Shown here: positions 45,367 through 54,866 of the stretch, one piece after another
How positions within the stretch are numbered: the stretch's first letter is position 1
Layout: every line of letters begins with the position of its first letter
From: Ceratopteris richardii
Lineage: Eukaryota > Streptophyta > Polypodiopsida > Polypodiales > Pteridaceae
Reading direction: 5' to 3'
Assembly: GCA_020310875.1 (NCBI GenBank)
Contig: CM035413.1
Coordinates: forward strand, 188,297,355 to 188,361,354
Length of the DNA: 64,000 nucleotides
Translations under genes and position numbers: made by a program
Notes under the pieces: generated by a model
Told to the model about the DNA's origin: nothing
Seen by the model: the letters and a program-made list of their open reading frames with translations, nothing else
Database searches by the model: none

Positions 45367-45966
45367 GCCAATATTTTTTCAAGACACTAATGCAGATCAA
45401 AGAGATGGACATGCAGGGAGGAAGAGCAAGTAGGGAGCTCGAAGATATGTATGGCAGATCACTAGAAGAAACCCCTACAACAACAGTGATTTTTATCACT
45501 AACAATCATTGTAAATATCATTTCACATTTTTGTAGCTCCATTTTGTGCAAGCCAAGGAGTCCTTGAGCTTGAGGAGCCTTATAAGTAGTTGCGTACCAA
45601 TTTTCGTATTTTTTAGATCTCGTTTGAGCCCCCAAATAAGCCCTGGAACCTAATTTTTAACTAGGCCGGACACTAGGTCTGGACAGGGCCAAAGCTAGTC
45701 AAAAACTATAAAAGGAGCTAGAGAGCTCATTTTTGAGGTTAGATTGTAATTGAAACAAACTTGTAAGAGCTTTTGAAAGTAATCTAAAGAACTCCATTGA
45801 TTCTCTCTCTTCGTCTTGCCGTGTGTGCGCGTGTGTGTGTATGTGTGTGCATGCTTGTGTGCTTCTCACTCACGCACTTGTGCCGCCACTTGCTCGAGGT
45901 CTTCATACCATCCTCACGTCTTCCCGGATTGACATTAAAGGAGGTGCTACTCATCACTGAGCTACA
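45252..45966 (+). repeat. Gypsy-C 3' LTR
   Basis: 715 bp, with two visible differences from the 5' LTR (near 45583 and 45605). Its first 115 bp encode the ORF3 C-terminus. The TATA box is CTATAAAAGG at 45706-45715. Confidence 0.97.
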
Positions 45967-46386
45967 GAAGGGCTTGGTGAGTGGTCTACATGATCTTACA
46001 TCTCAAATTATGCAACATTTGTGCCATGCTTGTCAATTAGGGAAACAAAGTATATTGACATTCAAGAAGGGAGTACATGTGAGCAATGAAGTGTTGAATC
46101 TCATACACACAGATGTATGGGGACCTGCAAGGGAGCCATCCATTGGAGGTAATAGATATTTTGTCACATTTATAGATTATCATTCAAGGTTTGTTTGGAT
46201 GTATTGCATGAAGTCAAAGTCAGAGGCGTTCTACCACTTCAAGAGGTTCAAAAACCTAGTGGAGAAGGAAACATGGAAGTATATAAAGACTCTCAGATCG
46301 GATGGAGGAGGAGAGTATTTTTCAAATGAGTTTTCAAATTTTTTTACATTACCATGGCATCAAAAGGCAAATCACTTGCAGATATA
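45967..46386 (+). pseudogene. Copia-IV integrase, first part
   Basis: Starts with the duplicated GAAGG and continues the Copia-IV frame: [22 protein letters not shown] (first catalytic Asp), [13 protein letters not shown] and [14 protein letters not shown] (second Asp). It ends at the ATATA target site of Copia-V, and the same exon continues at 51016. Confidence 0.92.
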
Positions 46387-47186
46387 TGTTGAAAGTTTTT
46401 CAAGCTCAAGAGTGTGGGAACATGCCCCAAATTGAACCTTCCACATCATCCACAATCAAAGGAGGCTGATTTCCACAAGTTGGAGGCATCAAATCATGCC
46501 CATAATGGAAAGAATTTGATTAGAGAAGATTTAGCTCACCTCTTGATGTGATTGGACCTCACTTTTGACATGTATATGCTTTTGATTGGTTAAAGAGGTT
46601 AGTATGAGGTCTTTAAAACCTCTAATGAGTTGTATTATGACTTAGAGTCGTGGAAATACGTGCCCAAGCTGCCCTCTTGCTTAAGCACACCCCCTACTAG
46701 CTGTTCTCTGCATATTTTGCAGAAATTTCACTTTTACACACTCTATCTATCTAGATGTTTTTGGCAGACCCCCCGGTCTTGTAATTGTTGTTTCTCCTTC
46801 ATCCGGAATCCATTTGCAATGATTTTTGTCTTGTTGGAAAGCTTATAAGTTCTACTTTGTCTGGTATAAGTCTCAGGTTCAGTACCTGCACATGTGCAGA
46901 GAAATGTCCAGAACAGTGTCTGTCCAGTTAGCTCATACTCTGTGAAGAGATCAAGATATCTGTTTTGTTGCAGCTGGTTGAGGCATCATCCAGTAGCCAA
47001 ATGGAGTGATTTTACTCTCATTTGAAAGCTCTTAAAGTCTAGTTTATGCCTGCAAAATTTCATTTTCAGTCTCTGCATATACTCAGAGAAACTCAGAAAA
47101 TACAGAACCTATGTCTGAAAAATTTCAGGATCCTAGGAGGGTTCATTTGCTTTTGTTATGCACATAGGAGTGTTTATCCTCCAACA
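46387..47186 (+). repeat. Copia-V 5' LTR
   Basis: Starts TGTTGAAAG and ends CTCCAACA. 800 bp, about 1.5% different from the 3' copy. Confidence 0.97.
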
Positions 47187-47187
47187 G

Positions 47188-47199
47188 TGGTATCAGAGC
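47188..47199 (+). other. Copia-V primer binding site (initiator tRNA-Met)
   Basis: TGGTATCAGAGC, one base after the LTR. The 235 bp from here to the gag start are non-coding leader. Confidence 0.95.
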
Positions 47200-47433
47200 T
47201 ATAAGTGGAGTATCAAAGAGAGAAGAAGGAGCTACTGAAGTGAAGTAAAGACTTCATCAAAGTTTGAAGGAAGGAAGCAAAGAACGGGCACGTCAACAAC
47301 AAGGGGAAGCAAATACATCATCAAATCAAAGACGAAGCTTCATCAAGAGGAGTAGCTCTATTTTTTGAGGTAAAAGCCATCCTTTTCAACTTCATTGCAT
47401 CAAGGGGGAGGTTCAAAAGAGTTATGAGGCACC

Positions 47434-50166
47434 ATGGCTAATCTCAATGCTCAGATTGAGAAGCTCAAAAAAGGAAACTACCAACCATGGCGATTTAGAA
47501 TAAGCAATTTTTTGATGGGGAAAGGTTTGTGGGGACTTGTGAGTGGTGGAGAGCCAAAACCCTACATAGATGAGGTAAATCCAACCAATGACCAGAGAAG
47601 AGCAGTAAGAGAGTGGGATGAAAGGGACAAAAGGGTCATTTTCATTTTATCTCAGCATATTAGCAACTCTATGGTAGGGCATATTCAAGATTTGTATACA
47701 TCGAAGAAGGTGTGGGAGTGCTTGGAGAGATTGTATTCAACCTCCACAAAAGCTAGAAAAATTCAGCTCAAGAATGAGCTAAATAATCTTAGGAAAAGCC
47801 CCTCTCAAGGTGCTAATGATTACATATTAAAGGTTAAAGAGCTTGCAGATGCACTAGGGTCAATCGGTTGTGCCCTAGATGATGACGATCTTGTCGCCCA
47901 CACCCTAAATGGACTTAGGGATGATGAAAAATGGAGGGCTTTCACAACTTCAGTGTATGTAAGGGACTCTCTTCCTGATTTTGATCAACTAATCACTCTC
48001 ATGGTGACAGAGGAGATGAACCTTGGTGGTCATAACGCCAAGGATAGCCAAGGGCAATTGTTGTATGCAGGTAGAGGAAGAGGAAGACACAACCGAGGTG
48101 CTTCAAGAGGAAGAGGAAGATATCAAAGCAACCAAGGAGGTCAAGGACAACAAGAAAATGCAGGTCAAAGAGGTGGAAGAGCCACAAATAGAGGAAGAGG
48201 TGCAAGATTTGGTGGAACAGGACAAGCCACTTCAAATGGATGCTTTGTATGCGGTAAGCCCGGTCATTTTGCAAATGAATGCTATCATAGAGCTCAAAGA
48301 CAAGGGAATCAAAGCAACAACAACAACAATTATAGAGGGCAAGGTAATTATGCAAACACATCATCCAGCCAAGGGAATGATTATTTACTTGCCATGAGGT
48401 ATGGTGAAGATACAACTCAAGCTAGTGAAGATGTATGGTATGTAGACAGTGGATGTAGCAATCATATGTCATGTCGAAAGGAGTTTTTTAGTAATTTGCA
48501 GGTCCCAAAGCATCAAGCGCATGTGGAAACAGGTGATAACTCAGAGCATATCATTCAACATGTGGGAGATATCAGTTTGGAAGGAAATCAAAGAGCAAAG
48601 TGCTTATCAGAGGTATTACATGTCCCTACTATTACCAAAAACTTGATTTCGGTAGGCCAATTGGTAGAAAAAGGCTATCAAGTTAGGTTCAATGAAAGAG
48701 GATGTTTTGTTGAGGATCCAAGGGCAAGTTTCAAGCTCATAGCAAAAGGAAAAAAGCAAGGGAGAATGTTCACAATGGACATAAATCAGCCACACCATTC
48801 AATGTATGTCACATATGGAGACAAGAGGATAGCAGATTTGGATCTATGGCATAAACGAATAGGTCACATCAACCTACAAAAGCTCAAGGACATGCAAAGG
48901 AGGAGCTTGGTAAGAGGCCTACCAAATTTTACATCTAAAATGTTGCATGAAATTTGTGTAGCTTGCCAACAAGGAAAACAATCAAGGCTGCCCTTCAAGA
49001 AGAGTACCTATGTAAGTGCAAATGTTTTAGACCTCATTCACACGGATGTTTGGGGTCCAACAAGAGAAGCATCCCTTGCTAGAAATAGGTATTTTGTAAC
49101 CTTCATTGATGACTTTTCAAGGAAAGTGTGGTTGTATTGCATTAGAAACAAATCAGATGTGTTCCACTACTTCAAGAAATTCAAAGCACAGGTGGAGAAG
49201 GAATTTGGCAAGTTTATCAAAACTTTGAGATCCGATGGAGGGGGAGAGTACTTCTCCCATGAATTTTCTGAATTTTTGCATGTCAATGGCATCAAAAGAC
49301 AATTTACATGCAGGTATACCCCTCAACAAAATGGGGTAGCAGAGAGAAAGAACAGACACATAGCAGAGGTAGCAAGGTGTATGCTCAATGAAATGAATAT
49401 GCCGCATTGTTATTGGGGAGAGGCTACATATACAGCCACATACATCATGAATAGATGTCGTACATCAGGTATACATCATCTAACCCCTGAGGAAGCATGG
49501 AGTGGAAGAAAACCTTGCATTTCACATCTTAGAATCTTTGGTTGTATATGCTATGTACATGTACCTCAAGAGTTGAGGTCAAAGTTAGATGCCAAATCTG
49601 AAAGGTGTATTTTTTTGGGATATTCTATGGAACAAAAGGGGTATAAATGCTATAATCCCATCACCAAGGAGCTGAAGGTAAGTAGGGATGTTGTCTTTGA
49701 TGAGTTGAAGCCTTGGTATGCATGCACAAGTCCATTGCAGGTTGAAGACATAGGTGAGACAGATTTGAAGAATGATGATAGAGTTCAAGAAAGCATGGAT
49801 TTGAGTGGTCCAAGCAACTCATGCAACACAAGGACACCCTCACCATGGAGTGGAAGGCTTAGGGAAAGAGAGACCAGCTCTGAAGAAAGCAAAGACAAAG
49901 GCAAAGAGAAGATTTCAGTTGAAGAAGGAAGCTATGTGGATGAGAGCATGTTGGAAGATGAAGAGATAGAAGAAGTTCAAACTCCAGGAGTGGCTAAACA
50001 AAGAAAGATGATGGCAACCACACCAAAAGGAAGTGAAAGAAGGTCTTCAAGAGTAAGATATCCAGTACAAAGGTTAACATATGATAATTTCATTGCAAAG
50101 CATTATGCATACATGACTCAGGTAATCAAGGACAATTTGGAGGATTCAAGGAAGCTATCAACATAA
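47434..50166 (+). CDS. Copia-V gag-protease-integrase polyprotein
   Basis: 910 codons, no stops. Residues: gag about 1-190 (KGNYQPWRFRISNFLMGKG; KVWECLERLY; NGLRDDEKW), Arg/Gly-rich linker about 205-262, zinc knuckle CFVCGKPGHFANEC at about 270, protease site YVDSGCSNHMS at about 336, preintegrase DLWHKRIGHINLQ at about 468, integrase core with HTDVWG (about 535), [10 protein letters not shown] (about 600) and NGVAERKN (about 635), then the integrase C-terminal region (RCIFLGYSMEQKGYKCYNP) and a Ser/Glu-rich tail ending QRLTYDNFIAKHYAY. In full-length copia elements that last block lies just before RT; here the frame ends. The encoded set could package and integrate but not copy RNA. Confidence 0.96.
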   Translation: MANLNAQIEKLKKGNYQPWRFRISNFLMGKGLWGLVSGGEPKPYIDEVNPTNDQRRAVREWDERDKRVIFILSQHISNSMVGHIQDLYTSKKVWECLERLYSTSTKARKIQLKNELNNLRKSPSQGANDYILKVKELADALGSIGCALDDDDLVAHTLNGLRDDEKWRAFTTSVYVRDSLPDFDQLITLMVTEEMNLGGHNAKDSQGQLLYAGRGRGRHNRGASRGRGRYQSNQGGQGQQENAGQRGGRATNRGRGARFGGTGQATSNGCFVCGKPGHFANECYHRAQRQGNQSNNNNNYRGQGNYANTSSSQGNDYLLAMRYGEDTTQASEDVWYVDSGCSNHMSCRKEFFSNLQVPKHQAHVETGDNSEHIIQHVGDISLEGNQRAKCLSEVLHVPTITKNLISVGQLVEKGYQVRFNERGCFVEDPRASFKLIAKGKKQGRMFTMDINQPHHSMYVTYGDKRIADLDLWHKRIGHINLQKLKDMQRRSLVRGLPNFTSKMLHEICVACQQGKQSRLPFKKSTYVSANVLDLIHTDVWGPTREASLARNRYFVTFIDDFSRKVWLYCIRNKSDVFHYFKKFKAQVEKEFGKFIKTLRSDGGGEYFSHEFSEFLHVNGIKRQFTCRYTPQQNGVAERKNRHIAEVARCMLNEMNMPHCYWGEATYTATYIMNRCRTSGIHHLTPEEAWSGRKPCISHLRIFGCICYVHVPQELRSKLDAKSERCIFLGYSMEQKGYKCYNPITKELKVSRDVVFDELKPWYACTSPLQVEDIGETDLKNDDRVQESMDLSGPSNSCNTRTPSPWSGRLRERETSSEESKDKGKEKISVEEGSYVDESMLEDEEIEEVQTPGVAKQRKMMATTPKGSERRSSRVRYPVQRLTYDNFIAKHYAYMTQVIKDNLEDSRKLST

Positions 50167-50199
50167 GAGACATAGGCTGAAGCAACAAAGGAAAAGACT

Positions 50200-50215
50200 T
50201 GAGCTTGAGGGGGAG
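50200..50215 (+). other. Copia-V polypurine tract
   Basis: GAGCTTGAGGGGGAG immediately before the 3' LTR. Confidence 0.93.
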
Positions 50216-51015
50216 TGTTGAAAGTTTTTCAAGCTCAAGAGTGTGGGAACATGCCCCAAATTGAACCTTCCACATCATCCACAATCAAAGGAGGCTGATT
50301 TCCACGAGTTGGAGGCATCAAATCATGCCCATAATGGAAAGAATTTGATTAGAGAAGATTTAGCTCACCTCTTGATGTGATTGGACCTCACTTTTGACAT
50401 GTATATGCTTTTGATTGGTTAAAGAGGTTAGTATGAGGTCTTTAAAACCTCTAATGAGTTGTATTATGACTTAGAGTCGTGGAAATACATGCCCAAGCTG
50501 CCCCCTTGCTTAAGCACACCCCCTACTAGCTGTTCTCTGCATATTTTGCAGAAATTTCACTTTTACACACTCTATCTATCTAGATGTTTTTGGCAGACCC
50601 CCCGGTCTTGTAATTGTTGTTTCTCCTTCATACGGAATCCATTTGCAATGATTTTTGTCTTGTTGGAAAGCTTATAAGTTCTACTTTGTCTGGTATAAGT
50701 CTCAGGTTCAGTGCCTGCACATGTGCAGAGAAATGTCCAGAACAGTGTCTATCTAGTTAGCTCATACTCTGTGAAGAGATCAAGTTATCTGTTTTGTTGC
50801 AGCTGGTTGAGGCATCATCCAGTATCCAAATGGAGTGATTTTACTCGCATTTGAAAGCTCTTAAAGTCTAGTTTATGCCTGCAAAATTTCATTTTCAGTC
50901 TCTACATATACTCAGAGAAACTCAGAAAATACAGAACCTATGTCTGAAAAATTTCAGGATCCTAGGAGGGTTCATTTGCTTTTGTTGTGCACATAGGAGT
51001 GTTTATCCTCCAACA
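50216..51015 (+). repeat. Copia-V 3' LTR
   Basis: 800 bp, same ends as the 5' copy, followed by the duplicated ATATA. Confidence 0.97.
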
Positions 51016-51748
51016 ATATACACCTCAACAAAATGGGGTGGCAGAGAGGAAGAATAGATACATAGCAGAAGTGGCTAGATCTTTGTTAAATGAAATGAAT
51101 GTTCCTAACTCTTATTGGGTTGATGCAACAAATACAACCATATACATTATGAATAGGTGTCCAACCTCAGGAGTACATGGACTTACACCTTATGAAGCTT
51201 GGTGTGGTAAGAAACCCAACCTTTCACATCTCAAAGTATTTGGTTGTGTGTGTTATGTTTACATACCTCAAGAAGTGAGACACATGTTAGACCCGAAGGT
51301 AGATAGGTGTATATTTCTTGGATATTCTTCAGAGAAAAAGGGTTTTAGATGCTATAACTCTTGCACCAAAGAGCTTAAGGTATCTAGGGATGTAATATTT
51401 GATGAGTTCCTGCCTTGGTATGGTAGCAAAGATGTGTTACAGGTTGATGATGCATATGAAGCCGAGAAGAAGTTCAAAGAGCAACAACAAAGCATGGAGA
51501 TAAGTTGTCCAACCACTTCAAGCACACCATCAGAGGAGAGTACTACATCAGCTTGGCATGGGAGGACAAGGAATGAATCTCATTCAAGTGAAGGAAGTAG
51601 CAAAGCAAAGGAAAAGGCAAATGATGAAGACCATCGATGGGTAGAGATGGAATCTACAAGTGATGAAGATATGGAAAAATTAGAAACTCCAGGATTTAAA
51701 GCATGTAACCAAGGAGGAGGAGATTCCTACCACCTAATGGTGAGGTAA
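51016..51748 (+). pseudogene. Copia-IV integrase, second part, and linker
   Basis: After the duplicated ATATA the Copia-IV integrase resumes at YTPQQNGVAERKNR (catalytic Glu), then YIMNRCPTSGVHGLTPYEAW, VFGCVCYVYIPQEV and RCIFLGYSSEKKGF, and a Ser/Glu-rich linker. The frame stops at 51748. The equivalent RYPVQRLTYDSFIARHY block follows in another frame at about 51760-51820. Confidence 0.92.
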
Positions 51749-51899
51749 GGTCATCCAATAGGGTTAAATACCCTGTTCAAAGGTTAACTTATGATTCATT
51801 CATTGCAAGACACTATGCCTACATGAGTAAAGTTATAGCTTGGGAAGAGCCTAACTTTTTTGAAGAAGCAAATAAGCATAGTGAATGTATTGAAGCCAA

Positions 51900-52474
51900 G
51901 CACTTGAAGAAAATGATACTTGGTCATTGGTGCCAAGAACAAGGGACATGAAAGTCATTTGCAACAAATGGGTGTACAAGGTAAAGAGGCATGCAGATGG
52001 GAGCATCTCTAGGTATAAAGCAAGGCTAGTTGCCAAAGGTTTTGCTCAAACCTATGGCATTCACTTTGAGGAAACATTCATTTTAGTAGCTAAGATGTCC
52101 ACCATAAGAAGTCTGATTGCAATTTCAGCCTCAAAAGGTTGGAAGATGTACCAGTTGGATGTGAAGAATGCTTTCCTTAATCGAGAGCTTGAAGAGGTAG
52201 TCTTCATGGAGCAACCCCAAGGCTTTGAAGATGAGAGGTTTCCACATCATGTATGCAGGTTAAAGAAGGCTCTTTATGGACTCAAGCAAGCCTCAAGAGC
52301 TTGGAACCAAAGACTTCTGGATTACTTGGTAAAATGTGGATACAATCAGAGTCATGCAGACCCATCACTCTTTGTGAAGAAGGAAGGTAGCAAAATTGTT
52401 TTCATTTGTATATATGTTGATGATTTGATCATTATAGGGGATGATGAAGCCAACATCAAGGACATAAAGAGGAG
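51900..52474 (+). pseudogene. Copia-IV reverse transcriptase, N-terminal part
   Basis: RT opens with CNKWVYKVKRHADGSI, then KARLVAKGFAQTYGI, QLDVKNAFLNRELEEVVFM, CRLKKALYGLKQASRAW and the catalytic YVDD at about 52414. It is cut at 52474 by the Gypsy-D LTR; the remainder should lie beyond the window. The frame is open throughout this segment. Confidence 0.93.
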
Positions 52475-53054
52475 TGTTGGCATCATATGGGGAGAAGCAA
52501 GTACGGCATACATGCAGATCTAGCACTAAGGCAACCCATTAAATTTTTCCAAACCTTACATCATTTTAAAAGTGATTCTCATCACTAAAAACCCTTGTAA
52601 ATATCGTTTCACCTTTTTGTAGCTCCATTTTGTACAAGCCGAGGAGTCCTCGAGCTTGAGGAGCCTTAGAAGTAGTTGCCCGCCAATTTTCATATTTTTT
52701 AGATCTCGTTTGAGCCCTTGAATAAGCCCTGGAACCTAATTTTTAAATAGGCCGGACACTACGTCTGGACAGGGCCAAAGCTAGTCAAAAACTATAAATA
52801 GAGCTAGAGAGCTCATTTTTGGGCTAGCCTCTTGTAGTTTTGAGCTTGTATGAGAACTTGGTTATAATAGAAGTGATTCCATTGTCTTACTCTCTTTGTT
52901 CTTGCCGTGTGTGCACGTGTGTGTGTGTATGTGTGTGCATGTTTGTGTGCTTCTCACTCACACATTTGTGCCTTCACTTGCTCGAGGTCTTCATACCATC
53001 CTCATGTCTTCCCGGATTGACATTAAAGGAGGTGCTACTCATCACTGAGCTACA
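52475..53054 (+). repeat. Gypsy-D 5' LTR (580 bp)
   Basis: Starts TGTTGGCAT and ends GAGCTACA like Gypsy-C. It matches the Gypsy-C LTR well from about 52590 on, but the U3 start that carries the ORF3 tail in Gypsy-C is shorter and unlike. ACTATAAATA at 52791-52800 is the likely TATA box. Confidence 0.92.
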
Positions 53055-53062
53055 CCAAATTT

Positions 53063-53080
53063 TGGCGCCGTTGTCGGGGA
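53063..53080 (+). other. Gypsy-D primer binding site (tRNA-Asp)
   Basis: TGGCGCCGTTGTCGGGGA, one C-to-T difference from the Gypsy-C site. Confidence 0.93.
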
Positions 53081-53504
53081 TTCGAGCTTTGAGGACGAGC
53101 GTGTGATGGTAAGACGTAGAGAGGACGCGTTGGAATGGTAAGTAGTAGGTAAATTTCTGATTTTTCTCCATCTCCATCTCCATCTTCATCTCCATCCTCA
53201 TCTCCTTCTCCACCTTATATTCCCACTTCCAAATCATTTCCCTCATTTGCTTTGTGCGAGTTTGAGAGAGAGCGAGTGTGTGTTCTTGTATGTGTGTGTT
53301 TTTGCATGTTTCTTGTAGGTTTTAGCTTCATCATCATCTCCAGCAAGCTCAACAGGTACGGATTCTGTCTGCGCAAACTCCGAGGCGTTGAGCTCGAGCT
53401 ATCACGACACACCGAAAAGTTGCCCCAATCACGATTCTGAGTGCACCATGACACTGCGTAGCCCTAGAGCTCCTAGGATCACTAGACAGAACATAAAAAT
53501 TCAC

Positions 53505-53875
53505 CATATCCCGACCTATCGCGACACCTCGAGGTATCACAACACTCCCAGGTATCGCGACACCTCGACCTATCGCGACACTCCCAGGTATCGCGACACT
53601 CCCAAGTATCGCGACACCTCGACCTATCGTGACACTCCCAATTATCACGACACCTCGACCTATCGCGACACTCCCAAGTATCGCGACACATCGACCTATC
53701 GCGACACTCCCAAGTATCACGACACCTCGACCTATCGCGACACTCCCAAAGTATCGCGACACCTCGACCTATCGTGATACTCCCAAGTATCGCGACACCT
53801 CGACCTATCGTGACACTCCCAAGTATCGCGACACCTCGACCTATCGTGACACCTCGACCCGACCTATCGAGATAC
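53505..53875. repeat. Gypsy-D leader minisatellite, TATCGCGACA core
   Basis: About 20 units of 17-18 bp alternate between CTATCGCGACACCTCGAC and CTATCGCGACACTCCCAAG forms. It occupies the same leader position as the Gypsy-C minisatellite and shares the ATCGCGAC core, but the units otherwise differ. The leader stretch 53081-53504 has no gene. Confidence 0.92.
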
Positions 53876-53976
53876 ATGGGCTTAACGCATAAAATTTTAG
53901 AGTGAATTAATTGAGTGAATTGAGGTATATTTGGGCTTAATTTTGGACACATTGGGATAACATTAGACCTGCTTCG

Positions 53977-54866
53977 TGGTCATCAGCCTCCTTCGTGTCG
54001 TGTGATGTTCGGTCTGCATGTTTGGAACCTTCTTTGGAACAGCTGGGAACTCCTCATTGACTTTTGTACCTTCGATAAGATTGACAATCCTCTGCACCAT
54101 AGAACTTTGGACAAGTACAACATTGTTATGTTCATGTGGGTTCCTGGAGGGACTAAGGGTTGGTGCCTTTTCTACTGGTTTGAGTGCTGATTTTTCTAAT
54201 TCAATCATAAGGCGGCTTTGGCCTACCCAAGCCTGAAGAAGTCCACTTCTTAGGTTGAGGTTGACTGCATGATCATAGATCCAGTCTTGGCCCAAGACAA
54301 GAGGCTCGGTAAGATCCTCGTCTTCACATACTAGCACTTTTGCTGGCATTAGTACCTCCTGAATGTAGAGGGGAAGCTCCACCTCTCCCATGCAAGGGGT
54401 TTCAACACCTCCTAATCCTATTAGATATGCTTCTAGGGGTTTTACCTCCAATTGCAACTGTTGGCAATACGAAAGCCGAACTGCACTAGTGGCCACTCGT
54501 GAATCAATTAAAGCTCTCACGATCCTTGCACTCTCTCCTTGTCCTACTTCTAGGGTCACAAAAGGTCGTCGATCAACTATCTTACGGGCCAGTTCACTCG
54601 AAGCCTCGCACATGGCCATGTGATAACCTAGAGCTTCATGAGCGTCAGTCATGGGTTGATCTCTACCTTGCCTTCTCAATTTCATTCGTCGAATGCATTC
54701 TAAAGCTTCAACCTGTGCTTCTTCTCGAATTCTCTTTTCCTCATCCTTACGTTTCTTTGCAGTAACGAGTCGATTGAGCATTTCTTCCATTAGGGGTTCT
54801 TGATATAACTTGACTCTACATCCGCTTATGTAACTTGGTAGTATGTCACCCTCTAGAGTGGCTAGT
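53977..54866 (-). pseudogene. Gypsy-D second retropepsin-like domain (inverted)
   Basis: The minus-strand frame matches the post-integrase part of Gypsy-C: charged helix, RPFVTLEVG, LIDSRVATSAV and LVLGQDWIYD, with spacing kept. The catalytic Asp and Ser remain but the Gly after them is Arg, so this copy is probably inactive. A TAA replaces Gln near 54866. The frame stops at the inversion breakpoint near 53964-53976, and its continuation is on the plus strand at 63458. Confidence 0.88.

Larger units (their letters stand above)
29057..45966 (+). mobile_element. Gypsy-C: 16.9-kb, recently inserted Ty3/gypsy element with two retropepsin domains and ORF3
   Basis: Two 715-bp LTRs (29057-29771 and 45252-45966) differ at only about two positions that I can see, and GAAGG flanks both sides (29052-29056 and 45967-45971). 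The internal order is PBS, leader with minisatellite, gag-protease, RT-RNase H, integrase with a second retropepsin-like domain, ORF3 and PPT. The tRNA-Asp PBS and an extra ORF after pol point to the Athila/Tat side of plant Ty3/gypsy. Disabling changes in gag, pol and integrase suggest it depends on helpers. Confidence 0.95.
46387..51015 (+). mobile_element. Copia-V: 4.6-kb copia element lacking RT and RNase H
   Basis: 800-bp LTRs at 46387-47186 and 50216-51015, ATATA duplicated at 46382-46386 and 51016-51020, a tRNA-Met PBS, a PPT and one open 910-codon frame. The coding region stops after integrase and the PPT follows 34 bp later, so the whole RT-RNase H part is absent. About 12 LTR mismatches indicate an age between Gypsy-B and Gypsy-C. 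Confidence 0.96.
18128..52474 (+). mobile_element. Copia-IV: host copia element split by four insertions
   Basis: Five separated plus-strand segments (18128-19090, 28927-29056, 45967-46386, 51016-51748 and about 51900-52474) give, in order, gag, zinc knuckle, protease, preintegrase, integrase and RT of one copia element closely related to Copia-V. The reading resumes at the right codon across each insertion. The inserted elements are Gypsy-B, Gypsy-C, Copia-V and Gypsy-D. RT is cut at 52474, so the 3' part should lie beyond the window. No 5' LTR or PBS was found left of 18128. Confidence 0.9.

Noticed and set aside
48023-48397. Second open frame overlapping Copia-V gag
   Set aside because: Shifted-frame shadow of the Arg/Gly-rich gag linker; composition follows the repeat-like codons.
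53349-53952. Minus-strand frames with Gly-Ser-Val-Ala-Ile-Gly repeats
   Set aside because: Translation of the leader minisatellite, not a gene.
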